64,000 bases of DNA from Microbacterium natoriense (GCF_030816295.1 NZ_JAUSXV010000001.1:1426001-1490000); one strand, 5' to 3'; counted from the stretch's first letter, positions 34,425-42,687 are shown. Made by a program: numbers and translations. The notes: a model not told the origin generated them from the sequence alone.

Positions 34425-35783
34425 ATGGCGGGCGTGACCGCACCCCGCCCCGGCATCGCCGAGCGACTCTCGCAGATGATCCGGCTTCCGACCGTGTCGG
34501 CCGAGCTCGGTGAGCGAGGCCTCGAGCCTTTCGAGTCGTTCGTCGCGCTGATCGCCGAGCAGTACCCGCTCCTGCACGAGAGCCTGGCGCTCGAGCGGCA
34601 CACCGAGTTCGGGCTGCTGTTCCGCTGGATGGGAACGGGTGCCGGCGATCCGCTCGTGCTCATGGCGCATTACGACGTCGTCCCGGTCGACGAGAGCGAC
34701 GAGTGGACTCACCCGCCATTCGCCGGCGTGATCGCCGACGGCGTCGTCCACGGCCGGGGAGCACTCGACGACAAGGGCCCGCTGATCGTCGTGCTCGAGG
34801 CAGTCGAGAACCTGCTCGCCGCAGGCTTCACGCCCGCGCGCGACGTCTATCTGAGCTTGGGCGGTAACGAGGAGACCTTCGGCGACGCAGCCGAGGAGAT
34901 CGCGCGGGTTCTCCGCGAGCGGGGGATCACGCCGTGGCTCGTCGTCGACGAAGGCGGCGCGGTCGTCGAGGCGCCGTTGCCGTTCGTGCCGGGCCGTGCG
35001 GCGATGATCGGCGTGGGGGAGAAGGGTGTGATGACGGTGCGGTTGTCGGCGCGCGGCGACGGCGGTCACGCGTCAGCGCCGCCCACTCTGACGGCGGTGC
35101 GGCGGATCGCGAGAGCGGTCGACCGACTGGGCCCTCGCACGTTTCGCCCGCGGGCGTCGAAGGCGATCGGTCGGATGCTGACGCAGCTCGCCGCGCAGAC
35201 GCCGGGTCCCGCACGGCACCTGCTGCGCCTGCTCGGATCAGCGCCGCTGCTCACCGGCCAGGTCTTCGCGGCGCTGGGTGGCGAACCGGCCGCACTCGTG
35301 CGGACCACGGTGGCGGCGACCATGCAGTCCGGAGGGACGGCTGCGAACGTGCTGCCGTCCGCAGCATCCGCCACTGTCAACCTGCGCATCGCTCTCGGGG
35401 AGACCGCGCAGCAGACCGTGCTGCGGGTCCGCCGTCGCATCCGGGACCCGCTCGTGTCGGTCACCGTCGTCGAGGCGAGCGAACCCTCGCCCGAGTCGCC
35501 CACCGACAACGACCAGTTCGCCCTGCTCGCCGAGGCGCTGGCCGTCTCGCATCCGGGCGTCGCACCCGTGCCCTACGTGATGATGGCCGCCACCGATTCT
35601 CGGCATTTCCACCGCTTCGCGCCGGCGGTGTACCGCTTCGCACCGCTCGACATGTCGAATGCCCAGCGCGCGTCCATCCACGGAGTCGACGAGAACGTCG
35701 AGATCGCGGCGTTGGAGCTAGGAGAGCTGTTCCATCGGACACTCATCGAATCGCTCACCGCCCCGGAACAGGAGCAGCGATGA
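34425..35783 (+). CDS. M20 family metallopeptidase
   Basis: This 452-residue enzyme is an M20/M25/M40 metallopeptidase like succinyl-diaminopimelate desuccinylase and carboxypeptidase S. Zinc ligands and catalytic residues are visible in LMAHYDVVPV (His, Asp), GRGALDDKGPL (Asp) and LGGNEETFGD (Glu pair), with VVDEGG and a C-terminal His region (VDENVEI after SIHG). The ATG at 34425 has GGGGGA upstream. A GTG at 34434 sits seven bases after TACGAT, and a leaderless start there is equally plausible. The gene overlaps the MFS gene by four bases, suggesting a peptide-handling pair. Confidence 0.9.
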   Translation: MAGVTAPRPGIAERLSQMIRLPTVSAELGERGLEPFESFVALIAEQYPLLHESLALERHTEFGLLFRWMGTGAGDPLVLMAHYDVVPVDESDEWTHPPFAGVIADGVVHGRGALDDKGPLIVVLEAVENLLAAGFTPARDVYLSLGGNEETFGDAAEEIARVLRERGITPWLVVDEGGAVVEAPLPFVPGRAAMIGVGEKGVMTVRLSARGDGGHASAPPTLTAVRRIARAVDRLGPRTFRPRASKAIGRMLTQLAAQTPGPARHLLRLLGSAPLLTGQVFAALGGEPAALVRTTVAATMQSGGTAANVLPSAASATVNLRIALGETAQQTVLRVRRRIRDPLVSVTVVEASEPSPESPTDNDQFALLAEALAVSHPGVAPVPYVMMAATDSRHFHRFAPAVYRFAPLDMSNAQRASIHGVDENVEIAALELGELFHRTLIESLTAPEQEQR

Positions 35784-37219
35784 CCCGCACCCGCACTCTC
35801 GGCACCCTCGCGACCGTCGTCGGCTTCCTCGCCTTCGTCGAGTTCACCAGCGGCGTGCTGCAGGGCTACTACACCCCCATGCTCACCGACATCGCCCGGC
35901 ATCTGGGCGTGCACGACGCAGACGTGAACTGGCTCGAAGGCACTCAGCTGATGCTCTCGGCCCTCGTCGTACCCGCCTTCGCCAAGCTCGGCGACATGGT
36001 GGGCCACAAGCGGATGCTGCTCATCTCGACGGCGCTGACCGCCGCGGCCGCTCTGGTGCTGCCGTTCACCGACTCGTTCGAGCTGTTCCTCATCGCGTGG
36101 GCGCTGATGGGCTTCTACGTCGTGTGGCTGCCGCTGGAGATCGCCCTGATCTGGTCGCGATCTCGGCGCCTGGAGGGGCGCTCGTCGATCACGGCGAAGG
36201 CGGCTGGTCTGCTCGTCGCCGCGCTCGAAGGCGGGGCGATCATCGGCGCCCTCGTCGGCGGTGCGCTGATCGACGTGCTGCCGCTGACCGTCGTGCTGCT
36301 GGTGCCCGCACTCCTCGTCATCATCTGCTTCTTCGTCGTGCTCCTCGGGGTGAAGGAATCGCCCGAGCCGACCGGCGGCGTGTTCGACACGGTCGGAGTG
36401 GTGCTGATCTCGATCGCCCTGCTGTGCTTCACCGGAGGGCTCGCCCTCCTTCGGCTCGAAGGAGGGCTCACGAACCCGTGGTCGTGGGCGGTGGTCGTGC
36501 TCGGCGTCGTGCTCGTGGTCCCGTTCGCGCTGTGGGAGCTTCGTCACCCCGATCCGCTCATCGACGTGCGCATGTTCCGCTCGCCGGCGCTCGGTCCGGT
36601 CTTCCTCACCGCCGGCCTTTTCGGGGTGAGCGTGCTGGGCGCCCAGGCGCCGCTGTCGACGTTCGCGCGCACCGATCCGTCGGTCTACGGCTATGGTCTC
36701 GGCACGACGGGCTTCGCCACCTCGCTCATCATCGGCATCTACCTGATCGCCATGATCGGCGGCGCCCTGCTGTTCCCGATGGTCGCCCGCGCCGTCACCC
36801 CGAGACTGACCCTCATGGGCGCATCGGTGCTCGTCGGCGTCGGCTTCCTGATGTTCGTGCCGTTCCATGACGCCTACGCGCAGGTCATCGCGAACATGGT
36901 GGTCGTCGGGGTCGGTTCTGGCGCCCTCGTCGCCGCGCTCCCGGCGGCCGCGGCATCTGCGGCTCCGGCGAGCCAGACCGGCGTTGCGACCGGCCTCACG
37001 AACTCGGTCAAGACCGTCGGCGGCGCCATCGCGTCGTGCGTCTTCGGCATCGCGCTGTTGCACGGGGTGAGCGGAGCCGCGGCCGAGGGCACCGCAGGAT
37101 CGTTCGCGGGCTACGTCACGGTATGGGTCGTCTGCGGCGTCACCGCGCTCGCCGCCGCTGCGCTGCTCGTGTTCGTGCCGAAGGAGTCGTTCACCGACCG
37201 TGAGGTCGTGGCCGTCTGA
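35780..37219 (+). CDS. MFS transporter (14-TM drug/proton antiporter type)
   Basis: This 479-residue major facilitator protein has about 14 membrane segments. The conserved loop after TM2 reads AFAKLGDMVGHKRMLLISTA. Long hydrophobic stretches include VVLLVPALLVIICFFVVLLG and WAVVVLGVVLVVPFALWE. It starts ATG at 35780, overlapping the M20 stop (ATGA) with AGGAGCAGC as ribosome site. The shape matches the DHA2 drug/proton antiporter subfamily; the transported compound is unknown, and coupling with a peptidase hints at a peptide or amino-acid derivative. Confidence 0.88.
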   Translation: MTRTRTLGTLATVVGFLAFVEFTSGVLQGYYTPMLTDIARHLGVHDADVNWLEGTQLMLSALVVPAFAKLGDMVGHKRMLLISTALTAAAALVLPFTDSFELFLIAWALMGFYVVWLPLEIALIWSRSRRLEGRSSITAKAAGLLVAALEGGAIIGALVGGALIDVLPLTVVLLVPALLVIICFFVVLLGVKESPEPTGGVFDTVGVVLISIALLCFTGGLALLRLEGGLTNPWSWAVVVLGVVLVVPFALWELRHPDPLIDVRMFRSPALGPVFLTAGLFGVSVLGAQAPLSTFARTDPSVYGYGLGTTGFATSLIIGIYLIAMIGGALLFPMVARAVTPRLTLMGASVLVGVGFLMFVPFHDAYAQVIANMVVVGVGSGALVAALPAAAASAAPASQTGVATGLTNSVKTVGGAIASCVFGIALLHGVSGAAAEGTAGSFAGYVTVWVVCGVTALAAAALLVFVPKESFTDREVVAV

Positions 37220-37612
37220 TCAGTCGCGAGGGTTGTACATGAACTCCAGGCGGATGCCGTTGTCGTCCTCCACGAACGAGGCGTAGTAGCGCTCGCTGAA
37301 GCGCGGATACTCCTTGGGATCGCGCACCGCGCTCCAGCCGGCCGCGATCGCGATGTCGTGCATCCTGTCGACGTCGGCACGCGAGTCGACCGCATAAGCG
37401 AGATGCTGCCAGCCCACCTTGCCGTGCCGGTGCACGCCGTCCTCCCGGGCCGGGTACAGCAGCACCTCCGGTTCGTCGTCCTTCCGCCAATAGGCGAGGT
37501 CTTCGGCGTCGTGCGCGCGGACGTAGCCGAGCGCCTCGAAGACGGGGTGGAACTGAGCGGATGCCGCGGGCACCGACTCGACGCTGATGCCGATGTGATC
37601 GAAAGTCGCCAT
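37220..37612 (-). CDS. VOC family protein, paralogue flanking rtcB
   Basis: This 130-residue vicinal-oxygen-chelate protein opens MATFDHIGISVESVPAASAQ and has HGKVGWQHLAYAVDSR and YYASFVEDDNGIRLEFMYNP. His and Glu residues in these blocks fit VOC metal ligands. It is clearly paralogous to the protein at 39165-39569, and the two genes lie on either side of rtcB. It abuts the convergent MFS stop at 37219. Glyoxalase- or dioxygenase-like activity is possible but not shown. Confidence 0.87.
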   Translation of the reverse strand: MATFDHIGISVESVPAASAQFHPVFEALGYVRAHDAEDLAYWRKDDEPEVLLYPAREDGVHRHGKVGWQHLAYAVDSRADVDRMHDIAIAAGWSAVRDPKEYPRFSERYYASFVEDDNGIRLEFMYNPRD

Positions 37613-37642
37613 GAGACCAGTCTCGCCCACCGTCGACCCGGG

Positions 37643-37722
37643 CACGGCTTCGGAGAGCGGATGCGGCGTGCCGCAGCATCCGCTCTCCTCGCGGCACGCC
37701 GCTCGCCGTCTCCGAAGCCGTG
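37643..37722. terminator. Long compound hairpin between rtcB and the VOC gene
   Basis: CACGGCTTCGGAGA (37643-37656) pairs perfectly with TCTCCGAAGCCGTG (37709-37722). Inside the loop GAGCGGATGC and GCATCCGCTC form a second hairpin, and GCGGCGTGCCGC-like tracts allow further pairing. It lies ten bases beyond the rtcB stop and is probably its terminator, isolating it from the downstream VOC gene. Confidence 0.6.
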
Positions 37723-37732
37723 CTCGGGGGAC

Positions 37733-38902
37733 TCAGTTCCCCTTGACGTTCACCAGCTGGCGCAGCGTGTGCCGGATCGACACGAGGTCACCGGCATCCG
37801 CCATCACCTGGTCGATCGGCTTGTACGCCTGCGGGATCTCGTCGATGAAGGCGTCGGTGTCTCGGAACTCGATCCCGACCATCGCCTCACGCAGCTGCTC
37901 GTGCGTGAACGTCCGCCGTGCCGCCGACCGCGAGTACTCGCGCCCGGCGCCGTGCGGCGAGGAGTTCAGCGACAGCGGGTTGCCGAGCCCCTCGACCACG
38001 TACGACGCGGTTCCCATCGATCCGGGGATCAGCCCCGGTCGACCGGCATCCGCCTGGATCGCTCCCTTACGAGACACCCACACCTGCTTTCCGAAGTGCC
38101 TCTCGGACTCGGTGAAGTTGTGATGGCAGTTGATCCGCTCCTGCTCGTCGACCGCGCCTCCGAGGAAGTCCGACACCTGCCGCACGACCCGGTCCATCAT
38201 CTCCTCCCGGTTCAGCAGCGCGAAGTGCTGCGCCCACCGGAGCTCCCTGATGTACTGCGTGAACTCCGGGGTTCCCTCGACCAGGTAGGCCAGGTCGGGG
38301 TCGGGGAGGTCGATCCACCATCGCTTCGCCAGCCGCTGCGCGATGACGATGTGGTGCATGGCGATCTTGTTGCCGACGCCTCGTGAGCCCGAGTGCAGGA
38401 ACAGCCAGATGCGGCCCAGCTCGTCGGTCGAGATCTCGATGAAGTGGTTCCCCGAGCCGAGCGATCCCAGCTGCAGTCGCCAGTTGCCCGCGTACTTCGC
38501 GGGGTCGAACCCGGCCTTCTCGGCGAGGGCCTCGAGCTCGGCGATCCGCGGCTCGGCGGTGGCCACGACCTTGCGGTTGTGGTGACCCGCCGACAGTGGA
38601 ACGGCGCGTTCGATGGCTTCCCGCAGCGGGGTGAGGTCGCGTCCGTCGAGCGCGTCCTTCGTGAACTGCGTGCGCACGGCGATCATGCCGCAGCCGATGT
38701 CGACCCCGACGGCCGCGGGAATGATCGCGCCGAGCGTCGGGATGACCGATCCGACGGTCGCCCCCTTGCCGAGGTGCGCATCCGGCATCAGCGCCAGGTG
38801 CGGGTGGATGAACGGCATGCGCGCCGTGGTCTTCGCCTGATCGAGCGTCTTCTCGTCGATCAGCGAAGCCCATGACAGCAGCCGTGCGGAGAGCCTCTCC
38901 AT
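37733..38902 (-). CDS. rtcB: RtcB family RNA ligase
   Basis: This 389-residue protein is an RtcB-type RNA-splicing ligase, which joins 2',3'-cyclic phosphate or 3'-phosphate ends to 5'-hydroxyl ends using GTP and Mn2+. Metal and guanylate-binding motifs are present: MPDAHLGKGATVGSVIP, VGVDIGCGMIAVRT, LGSGNHFIEI, NCHHNFTE and the His-guanylylation region SSPHGAGREYSR. The length is short for RtcB, matching the actinobacterial subgroup. GGAAAGGAA precedes the ATG. A 30-codon ORF and a T-tailed terminator lie between a strong promoter and this gene. Confidence 0.95.
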   Translation of the reverse strand: MERLSARLLSWASLIDEKTLDQAKTTARMPFIHPHLALMPDAHLGKGATVGSVIPTLGAIIPAAVGVDIGCGMIAVRTQFTKDALDGRDLTPLREAIERAVPLSAGHHNRKVVATAEPRIAELEALAEKAGFDPAKYAGNWRLQLGSLGSGNHFIEISTDELGRIWLFLHSGSRGVGNKIAMHHIVIAQRLAKRWWIDLPDPDLAYLVEGTPEFTQYIRELRWAQHFALLNREEMMDRVVRQVSDFLGGAVDEQERINCHHNFTESERHFGKQVWVSRKGAIQADAGRPGLIPGSMGTASYVVEGLGNPLSLNSSPHGAGREYSRSAARRTFTHEQLREAMVGIEFRDTDAFIDEIPQAYKPIDQVMADAGDLVSIRHTLRQLVNVKGN

Positions 38903-38949
38903 GGTTCCTTTCCTTCTCTGCGGTTTCAGTCACAGGTCGGGAACTCATG

Positions 38950-38979
38950 AAAAAAGCCCCGGACCTGACGGTGCGGGGC
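38950..38979 (-). terminator. Rho-independent terminator between the leader ORF and rtcB
   Basis: On the minus strand GCCCCG and CGGGGC form a 6-bp stem, extended by ACC/GGT across one mismatch with a 4-base loop, and are followed by six T. It is the clearest intrinsic terminator in the window. It starts 18 bases after the 30-codon ORF and ends 47 bases before the rtcB start, a position fit for attenuation. Confidence 0.85.
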
Positions 38980-38997
38980 AGGGGACAGCGGATGCTG

Positions 38998-39090
38998 TCA
39001 CACGGCGCGCGCCGGAGGGTACGACTCGTAGCGGTCATTGCGCTTCTGATCGAAGGCAAGGACCGTGGGAAGCACGCGCATGGCGGTCAT
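38998..39090 (-). CDS. 30-residue leader ORF upstream of rtcB
   Basis: This small ORF (start MTAMRVLPTVLAFDQKRND, end SYPPARAV) has an ATG at 39090 and a strong ribosome site (GAGGAG, eight bases away). It lies downstream of a near-consensus promoter (39139-39168) and is followed at once by an intrinsic terminator. No family is recognised. It could be a genuine small protein gene with its own terminator, or a leader whose translation governs read-through into rtcB. Tyr, Pro and Arg near the end might stall ribosomes; that is speculation. Confidence 0.55.
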   Translation of the reverse strand: MTAMRVLPTVLAFDQKRNDRYESYPPARAV

Positions 39091-39138
39091 TCCGTCGTCT
39101 CCTCGGCTGAGTGCTGCGCCGGTCGGCACAGCTTTGCC

Positions 39139-39168
39139 ACGATAGGGGAGGCTGGCTGGCGGTGTCAA
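39139..39168 (-). promoter_or_regulatory. Near-consensus promoter for the rtcB leader
   Basis: The minus strand has TTGACA (39168-39163), an 18-base spacer and TATCGT (39144-39139). The -35 lies within the last codons of the upstream VOC gene. The predicted transcript start is near 39132, giving a 5' untranslated stretch of about 40 bases before the 30-codon ORF. Confidence 0.7.
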
Positions 39169-39569
39169 GACTCCCGCGGCGGGTTGTATATGAACTCGAG
39201 ACGGATGCCGTTGTCGTCCTCGACGAACGACGCGTAGTAGCGCTCGTTGAACCTCGGGAAGAGCTTCGGCTCGCGCACGACGGTCCAGCCCGCGCCCACC
39301 GCCACGGCATGAAGACGATCGACCTCCTCAGGGGAGTCGATCGAGAAGGCGAGGTGCTGCCAGCCGACGCGGCCGTGCACGTGCGGCCCGGTGCTCTCCT
39401 CGAGGGGCGCGAAGATGATGATCTCGGTGTCGTCGCCGTGGTGCCACGAGATCCCGCCCTCCTCCTCGGTGCCGAGCTCGTAGCCCAACGCCGTCAGCAC
39501 GGGGTGGAACTGGGCGCGGCCGCGCGCGACGTCGGCGACGGTGATGCCCAGATGATCGACGAGTGCCAT
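39165..39569 (-). CDS. VOC family protein, paralogue flanking rtcB
   Basis: This 134-residue vicinal-oxygen-chelate protein opens MALVDHLGITVADVARGRAQ, with HGRVGWQHLAFSIDSPEEVD and RYYASFVEDDNGIRLEFIYN. It is the second of two paralogues around rtcB; the YYASFVEDDNGIRLEF block is identical in both, although the N-terminal halves differ. GAGACT with a six-base gap precedes the ATG, in line with a leaderless start. Substrate and reaction are unknown. Confidence 0.87.
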   Translation of the reverse strand: MALVDHLGITVADVARGRAQFHPVLTALGYELGTEEEGGISWHHGDDTEIIIFAPLEESTGPHVHGRVGWQHLAFSIDSPEEVDRLHAVAVGAGWTVVREPKLFPRFNERYYASFVEDDNGIRLEFIYNPPRES

Positions 39570-39608
39570 GCATCCAGTCTCGCGGATGCTGCGGCCGATG
39601 CGCGAACC

Positions 39609-39694
39609 GTCGCCGAGAGCACATGATGTCGCCGAGTGCACGGGATCCGCACGTTGACCGGCCGTGCACTCGACGGGATGCCGTGCACTCGCCG
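39609..39694. repeat. Inverted-repeat cluster of GCCGAG/CTCGGC type
   Basis: GTCGCCGAGAGCAC (39609) and GTCGCCGAGTGCACG (39628) are followed by reverse copies CCGTGCACTCG (39662-39672) and CCGTGCACTCGCCG (39681-39694). The layout, two forward then two reverse copies beginning with CGCCGAG, is like the element at 32426-32507 with different inner letters. It lies between the VOC gene and the siderophore-interacting protein gene and could form nested hairpins ending the latter's transcript. Confidence 0.55.
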
Positions 39695-39708
39695 CACCAC
39701 TGCGCAGA

Positions 39709-40458
39709 TCAGTGTGGGGCGTGGTACTCGGCCTCGCCGCGCTTCCAGTAGCCCTTCACGACGGCGCGCGAGGTGTCGACGTCCCAGCGCTCGAGCAAGG
39801 CGCGGCCGGGCTTGACGATCGACTGCTCGGCGGCGATGAACACGAACGGGTCGGCGCCGGCATCCGCTTCGGTGAGCGCGTCGAGGCGTGCGATCAGCGC
39901 CGAGCCGGCAGCTGCGCTGCCACGGTGCACCCACTCGATGTCCACGGGGGCGTCGATGTCCACCTGGTGGTCGGCGTCCACCGTCTCGACGAGGATGCGG
40001 GCAGGAGAGCCCGTGGGGATCAGGGCGGCGAAGCGCCGGATCGCGGGAATGGCCGTCTCATCGCCCGCGAGCAGCCACGATCCGGGCGTTCCTTCGAGCA
40101 CGGCCGAACCCCGTGGCCCGCCGACGCCGATGGATGAGCCCAAGGAAGCAGTCGCCGCCCAGCGCGCAGCGACCCCCTCATCTCCATGCACCGCGAACTC
40201 GACTTCGAGCCAGTCGTCTTCCCAGGCGAGAGGCGTGTACTCGCGGCTCGGGGACGCGCGCACCTCCTCGATAGAGCCGATCGGGCCTGTCGGGAAGAAC
40301 AGGCGCATGTGATCGTCGGAGCCCAGAGAGTCGAATCCGGCCAGATCGCTGCCGGTCAGGCGCACCCGCACGAAATCGGGGGCGAGCCAGTCGCGAGAGG
40401 CCAGGGTGACGATGCGGAAGCGCAGCTCGAGGCCACGACGCTCAAGGGAGAAGCTCAT
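39709..40458 (-). CDS. Siderophore-interacting protein (SIP, flavin reductase type)
   Basis: This 249-residue protein is a SIP-family ferric-siderophore reductase with an FAD-binding barrel (REYTPLAWE is the FAD motif) and a C-terminal NAD(P)H domain (LLAGDETAIPAIRRFA, FIAAEQSIV, KGYWKRGEAEYH). It would release iron from siderophores in the cytoplasm. TAGCCT and six bases precede the ATG, so the transcript looks leaderless. No siderophore transporter or iron-regulator gene is adjacent. Confidence 0.93.
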   Translation of the reverse strand: MSFSLERRGLELRFRIVTLASRDWLAPDFVRVRLTGSDLAGFDSLGSDDHMRLFFPTGPIGSIEEVRASPSREYTPLAWEDDWLEVEFAVHGDEGVAARWAATASLGSSIGVGGPRGSAVLEGTPGSWLLAGDETAIPAIRRFAALIPTGSPARILVETVDADHQVDIDAPVDIEWVHRGSAAAGSALIARLDALTEADAGADPFVFIAAEQSIVKPGRALLERWDVDTSRAVVKGYWKRGEAEYHAPH

Positions 40459-40492
40459 GAGGCGAGGCTATCCCGATCAGCCATGCGGCGGC

Positions 40493-40699
40493 TCAGAGTT
40501 CGATGCCGTTGTCCTCGTCGTTCACGCCTTCATGGTGCCCACGGCGGGATTCGAAGCCGAGGAACCACCCGAACCAGACGATCACGGCGAGCAGCACGCC
40601 CAGCCACACGTTCTCGAAGATCAGCCCGATGATGACGCCGAGCACGAGGAGCCCGGCGGAGACGGCGACGCGGATGCCGGTGCGCGGAGCGGAGTTCAT
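40493..40699 (-). CDS. Small membrane protein, 68 residues
   Basis: This small protein begins MNSAPRTGIRVAVSAGLLVL and has two closely spaced hydrophobic helices (VAVSAGLLVLGVIIGLIF and WLGVLLAVIVWFGWFLGF), followed by a charged tail with HHEGVNDEDNG. The family is not recognised; similar two-helix proteins are common in Microbacteriaceae. TAGGCT with seven bases to the ATG is consistent with a leaderless start. It lies between the DNA glycosylase and siderophore-protein genes on the same strand. Confidence 0.7.
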   Translation of the reverse strand: MNSAPRTGIRVAVSAGLLVLGVIIGLIFENVWLGVLLAVIVWFGWFLGFESRRGHHEGVNDEDNGIEL

Positions 40700-40718
40700 G
40701 CGATTCAGCCTAGGGGTC

Positions 40719-41675
40719 TCACCGTCGCCGGTGATCCTCGGGTGCGAGGCGCGGACCGCGGCGCGGTTCGCGCATGCCGCTCGCGAGGATCAGCCGGATC
40801 ACCCGCTGGCGCTGCCCGGCCCAGGGCGCGAGCAGTTCGAGCATGCCGTCGTCATCGGTGCGCGCGCCGGCGAGGGCGTAGCCCACCTCGTGGGCGAGGT
40901 GATAGTCGCCGATGCTCACGGCATCGGCGTCGCCGAGAGCCCGGATGCGGGTCTCGGCGGATGTCCAGATGCCGATGCCGGGAAGGCTCGTCAGAACCCT
41001 GTCGCGGGCCGGGCCGTCGGGTGAAGCCAGCAGGGCGCGCTCGATGCTCGCCCCTCGCTCGGCCGATCGTGCGATCGTCTTCGACTGCGAAGGCTCCACT
41101 CCTGCTCGATGCCACGCCCACGAGGGAATGCTCCGCCACACGGCGGGGGGTGGAGCCGCGAACATCGGCCGGGGCGTCGGCCCCGGTGCGCGCTCGCCGA
41201 AACGTGAGACGAGATGCCGCCACGCGCCGAAGGCCTGCAGGCCCGTGACCTTCTGCTCGATGATCGCGCAGGCGAGCGCGTCGAAGACCTGTCCCGTCCT
41301 GGTCAGGCGCAGCGAGGGGTGCCTGCGGGCGGAGTCGGCGATCACCGGATGCAGCGAGGCGTCGAAGCCGTCGTCATCGTCGCTCGCTCCGCAGAGATCG
41401 GGCACGGTGTCGAGCGCATGAGACGCACCGACTCCCCACGCCGTCGCCCTGATCTCGCCCGACGACTCGCGCAGGGCCAGGGTCGCCACGCCAGAGGGCG
41501 TCCGTACCGCGCGCCAGAGCACCGGTCCGTCGATCACGGTCGTCGGATCGTTCGGACCGCGGCGCAGCACGCCGACCGTACGCAGCAGGTCGACCGGTCT
41601 CGCAGGGCGGTAGACGGACTGGAGCGGGGCAGCGGATGCCACAGCATCCGATTCCGCACCCGCCGTCAACGTCAT
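40719..41675 (-). CDS. DNA-3-methyladenine glycosylase (AlkA-like, HhH-GPD)
   Basis: This 318-residue base-excision repair glycosylase is of the helix-hairpin-helix GPD family. The hairpin reads LTSLPGIGIWTSAETRIRAL and the catalytic Asp is in AVSIGDYHLAHEV. IIEQKVTGLQAFGAWRHL is the usual helix before the hairpin. It would remove alkylated purines from DNA. An N-terminal AlkA-like beta domain precedes the glycosylase fold. TAGGGT plus six bases before the ATG suggests a leaderless transcript. Confidence 0.9.
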   Translation of the reverse strand: MTLTAGAESDAVASAAPLQSVYRPARPVDLLRTVGVLRRGPNDPTTVIDGPVLWRAVRTPSGVATLALRESSGEIRATAWGVGASHALDTVPDLCGASDDDDGFDASLHPVIADSARRHPSLRLTRTGQVFDALACAIIEQKVTGLQAFGAWRHLVSRFGERAPGPTPRPMFAAPPPAVWRSIPSWAWHRAGVEPSQSKTIARSAERGASIERALLASPDGPARDRVLTSLPGIGIWTSAETRIRALGDADAVSIGDYHLAHEVGYALAGARTDDDGMLELLAPWAGQRQRVIRLILASGMREPRRGPRLAPEDHRRR

Positions 41676-41733
41676 GCGAACACCCTACGCGGCGCTGCCG
41701 ACGTCGAGATGAGAGCCGCGTGCGGCAGTCGGG

Positions 41734-42429
41734 TCAGAAGCGGTCGGGCGAGGGGGTGCCGTGGCCGTAGCGGATGACGACGTCGGCGTGACGGTCGAAG
41801 CGGTAGCCGATTCCACGGACGGTGCGCACGATGTCCTCGTAGCGGCCGAGCTTGGCGCGCAGGCGACGCACGTGCACGTCGATGGTGCGCTCGCCGGGAG
41901 TCTCGTCGTCCTGCGCCTGCCACAGCGCCGAGACGAGCTCGCTGCGCTCGATGGTGCGGCCCTCGCGGAGGACCAGGTACTGCAACAGCTCGAACTCCTT
42001 GTAGGTGAACGCGGCGGATTCGCCGTCGATCAGCACGCGCTTGCGCGAGATGTCGACGACCACGCCGCCTTCCTCGTCGGTGGTCTCCTCTTCGGCTGCG
42101 GCCTTGGTGCGGGCGATCGCCCCCGGCTCCTGCAGGGCGAGGCGGACGACGTCGAGGTCGCGGCCTCCGGAGCCGTGCGGTGCGAGCGCCACGGTGGCGT
42201 GGGTCTCGGCGCCGGGGGCGAGTTCTGCGAGCGTGCGACGAAGCGCGTCGACGAGGAGGGGGAGGCTCACTCCGGCCTCGGCCGCCTTGATCTCGTCGAG
42301 TCCGACGTAGAGGGCGAAGCCGCGCGGTGAGCGGACGGCGGGCAGGTCTGCGGCGAGCTGCGCGGCGGAAGAGGCCGACTGGCGGACGGCGGTGGCGGCG
42401 GGACGCTCGAGAAGGGCAGTGTTCGACAT
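41734..42429 (-). CDS. Winged-helix (OmpR/PhoB-type) regulator without a receiver domain
   Basis: This 231-residue protein ends with a PhoB-like winged-helix domain (VVDISRKRVLIDGESAAFTY, then KEFELLQYLVLREGRTIER, TIDVHVRRLRAKLG and VRTVRGIGYRFD). The first 130 residues are not a response-regulator receiver: no phospho-Asp pocket is visible, and the stretch is Ala/Glu-rich with GFALYVGLDEIKAAEAGVSL. It therefore looks like an orphan regulator. A cysteine-containing leaderless ORF lies about 150 bases upstream on the same strand, with several possible hairpins between, so it may be under attenuation. The target genes are unknown. Confidence 0.85.
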   Translation of the reverse strand: MSNTALLERPAATAVRQSASSAAQLAADLPAVRSPRGFALYVGLDEIKAAEAGVSLPLLVDALRRTLAELAPGAETHATVALAPHGSGGRDLDVVRLALQEPGAIARTKAAAEEETTDEEGGVVVDISRKRVLIDGESAAFTYKEFELLQYLVLREGRTIERSELVSALWQAQDDETPGERTIDVHVRRLRAKLGRYEDIVRTVRGIGYRFDRHADVVIRYGHGTPSPDRF

Positions 42430-42579
42430 GATGATGAGTCCTCGGGGACGTGAGCCGATGCGGCTCTGATGCGTTGCATGAATGACCGGGCGGAGCCGGA
42501 GAGATCGAGCAAGGGTGGGTGCTCGGAGACCCTGCCCCGCAGATCGCGAGGGGTCAGGTCAGGCGGGGTGGCTGTTCGT

Positions 42580-42681
42580 TCAGCGACACATTCGGCAACA
42601 CATGCCAACGCGACCGGGCATCATCATCCCGGCAGTCCTGTTCGCCTCCTGGGCGGACAAAGGGCGTGCGTTGGTGGTCAT
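42580..42681 (-). CDS. Leaderless 33-residue ORF ending in a Cys-rich tail, possible attenuator leader
   Basis: The ORF starts MTTNARPLSAQEANRTAGMM and ends VGMCCRMCR, with three Cys codons in the last six. The ATG lies six bases after CATAAT, itself 18 bases after TTGACA, so the message should be leaderless. Leaderless short ORFs ending in Cys codons act as cysteine-responsive attenuators in mycobacteria. Here the next gene downstream encodes a winged-helix regulator starting at 42429. GC-rich segments between the two can form competing hairpins (for example GACCCC with GGGGCAGGGTC, and GAGCCG with CGGCTC). The role is inferred. Confidence 0.6.
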   Translation of the reverse strand: MTTNARPLSAQEANRTAGMMMPGRVGMCCRMCR

Positions 42682-42687
42682 GGGGGG

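Noticed and set aside
35573..37063. A 496-codon minus-strand open frame opposite the MFS gene
   Set aside because: The composition is almost entirely charged residues and it covers a clear 14-helix transporter on the plus strand.
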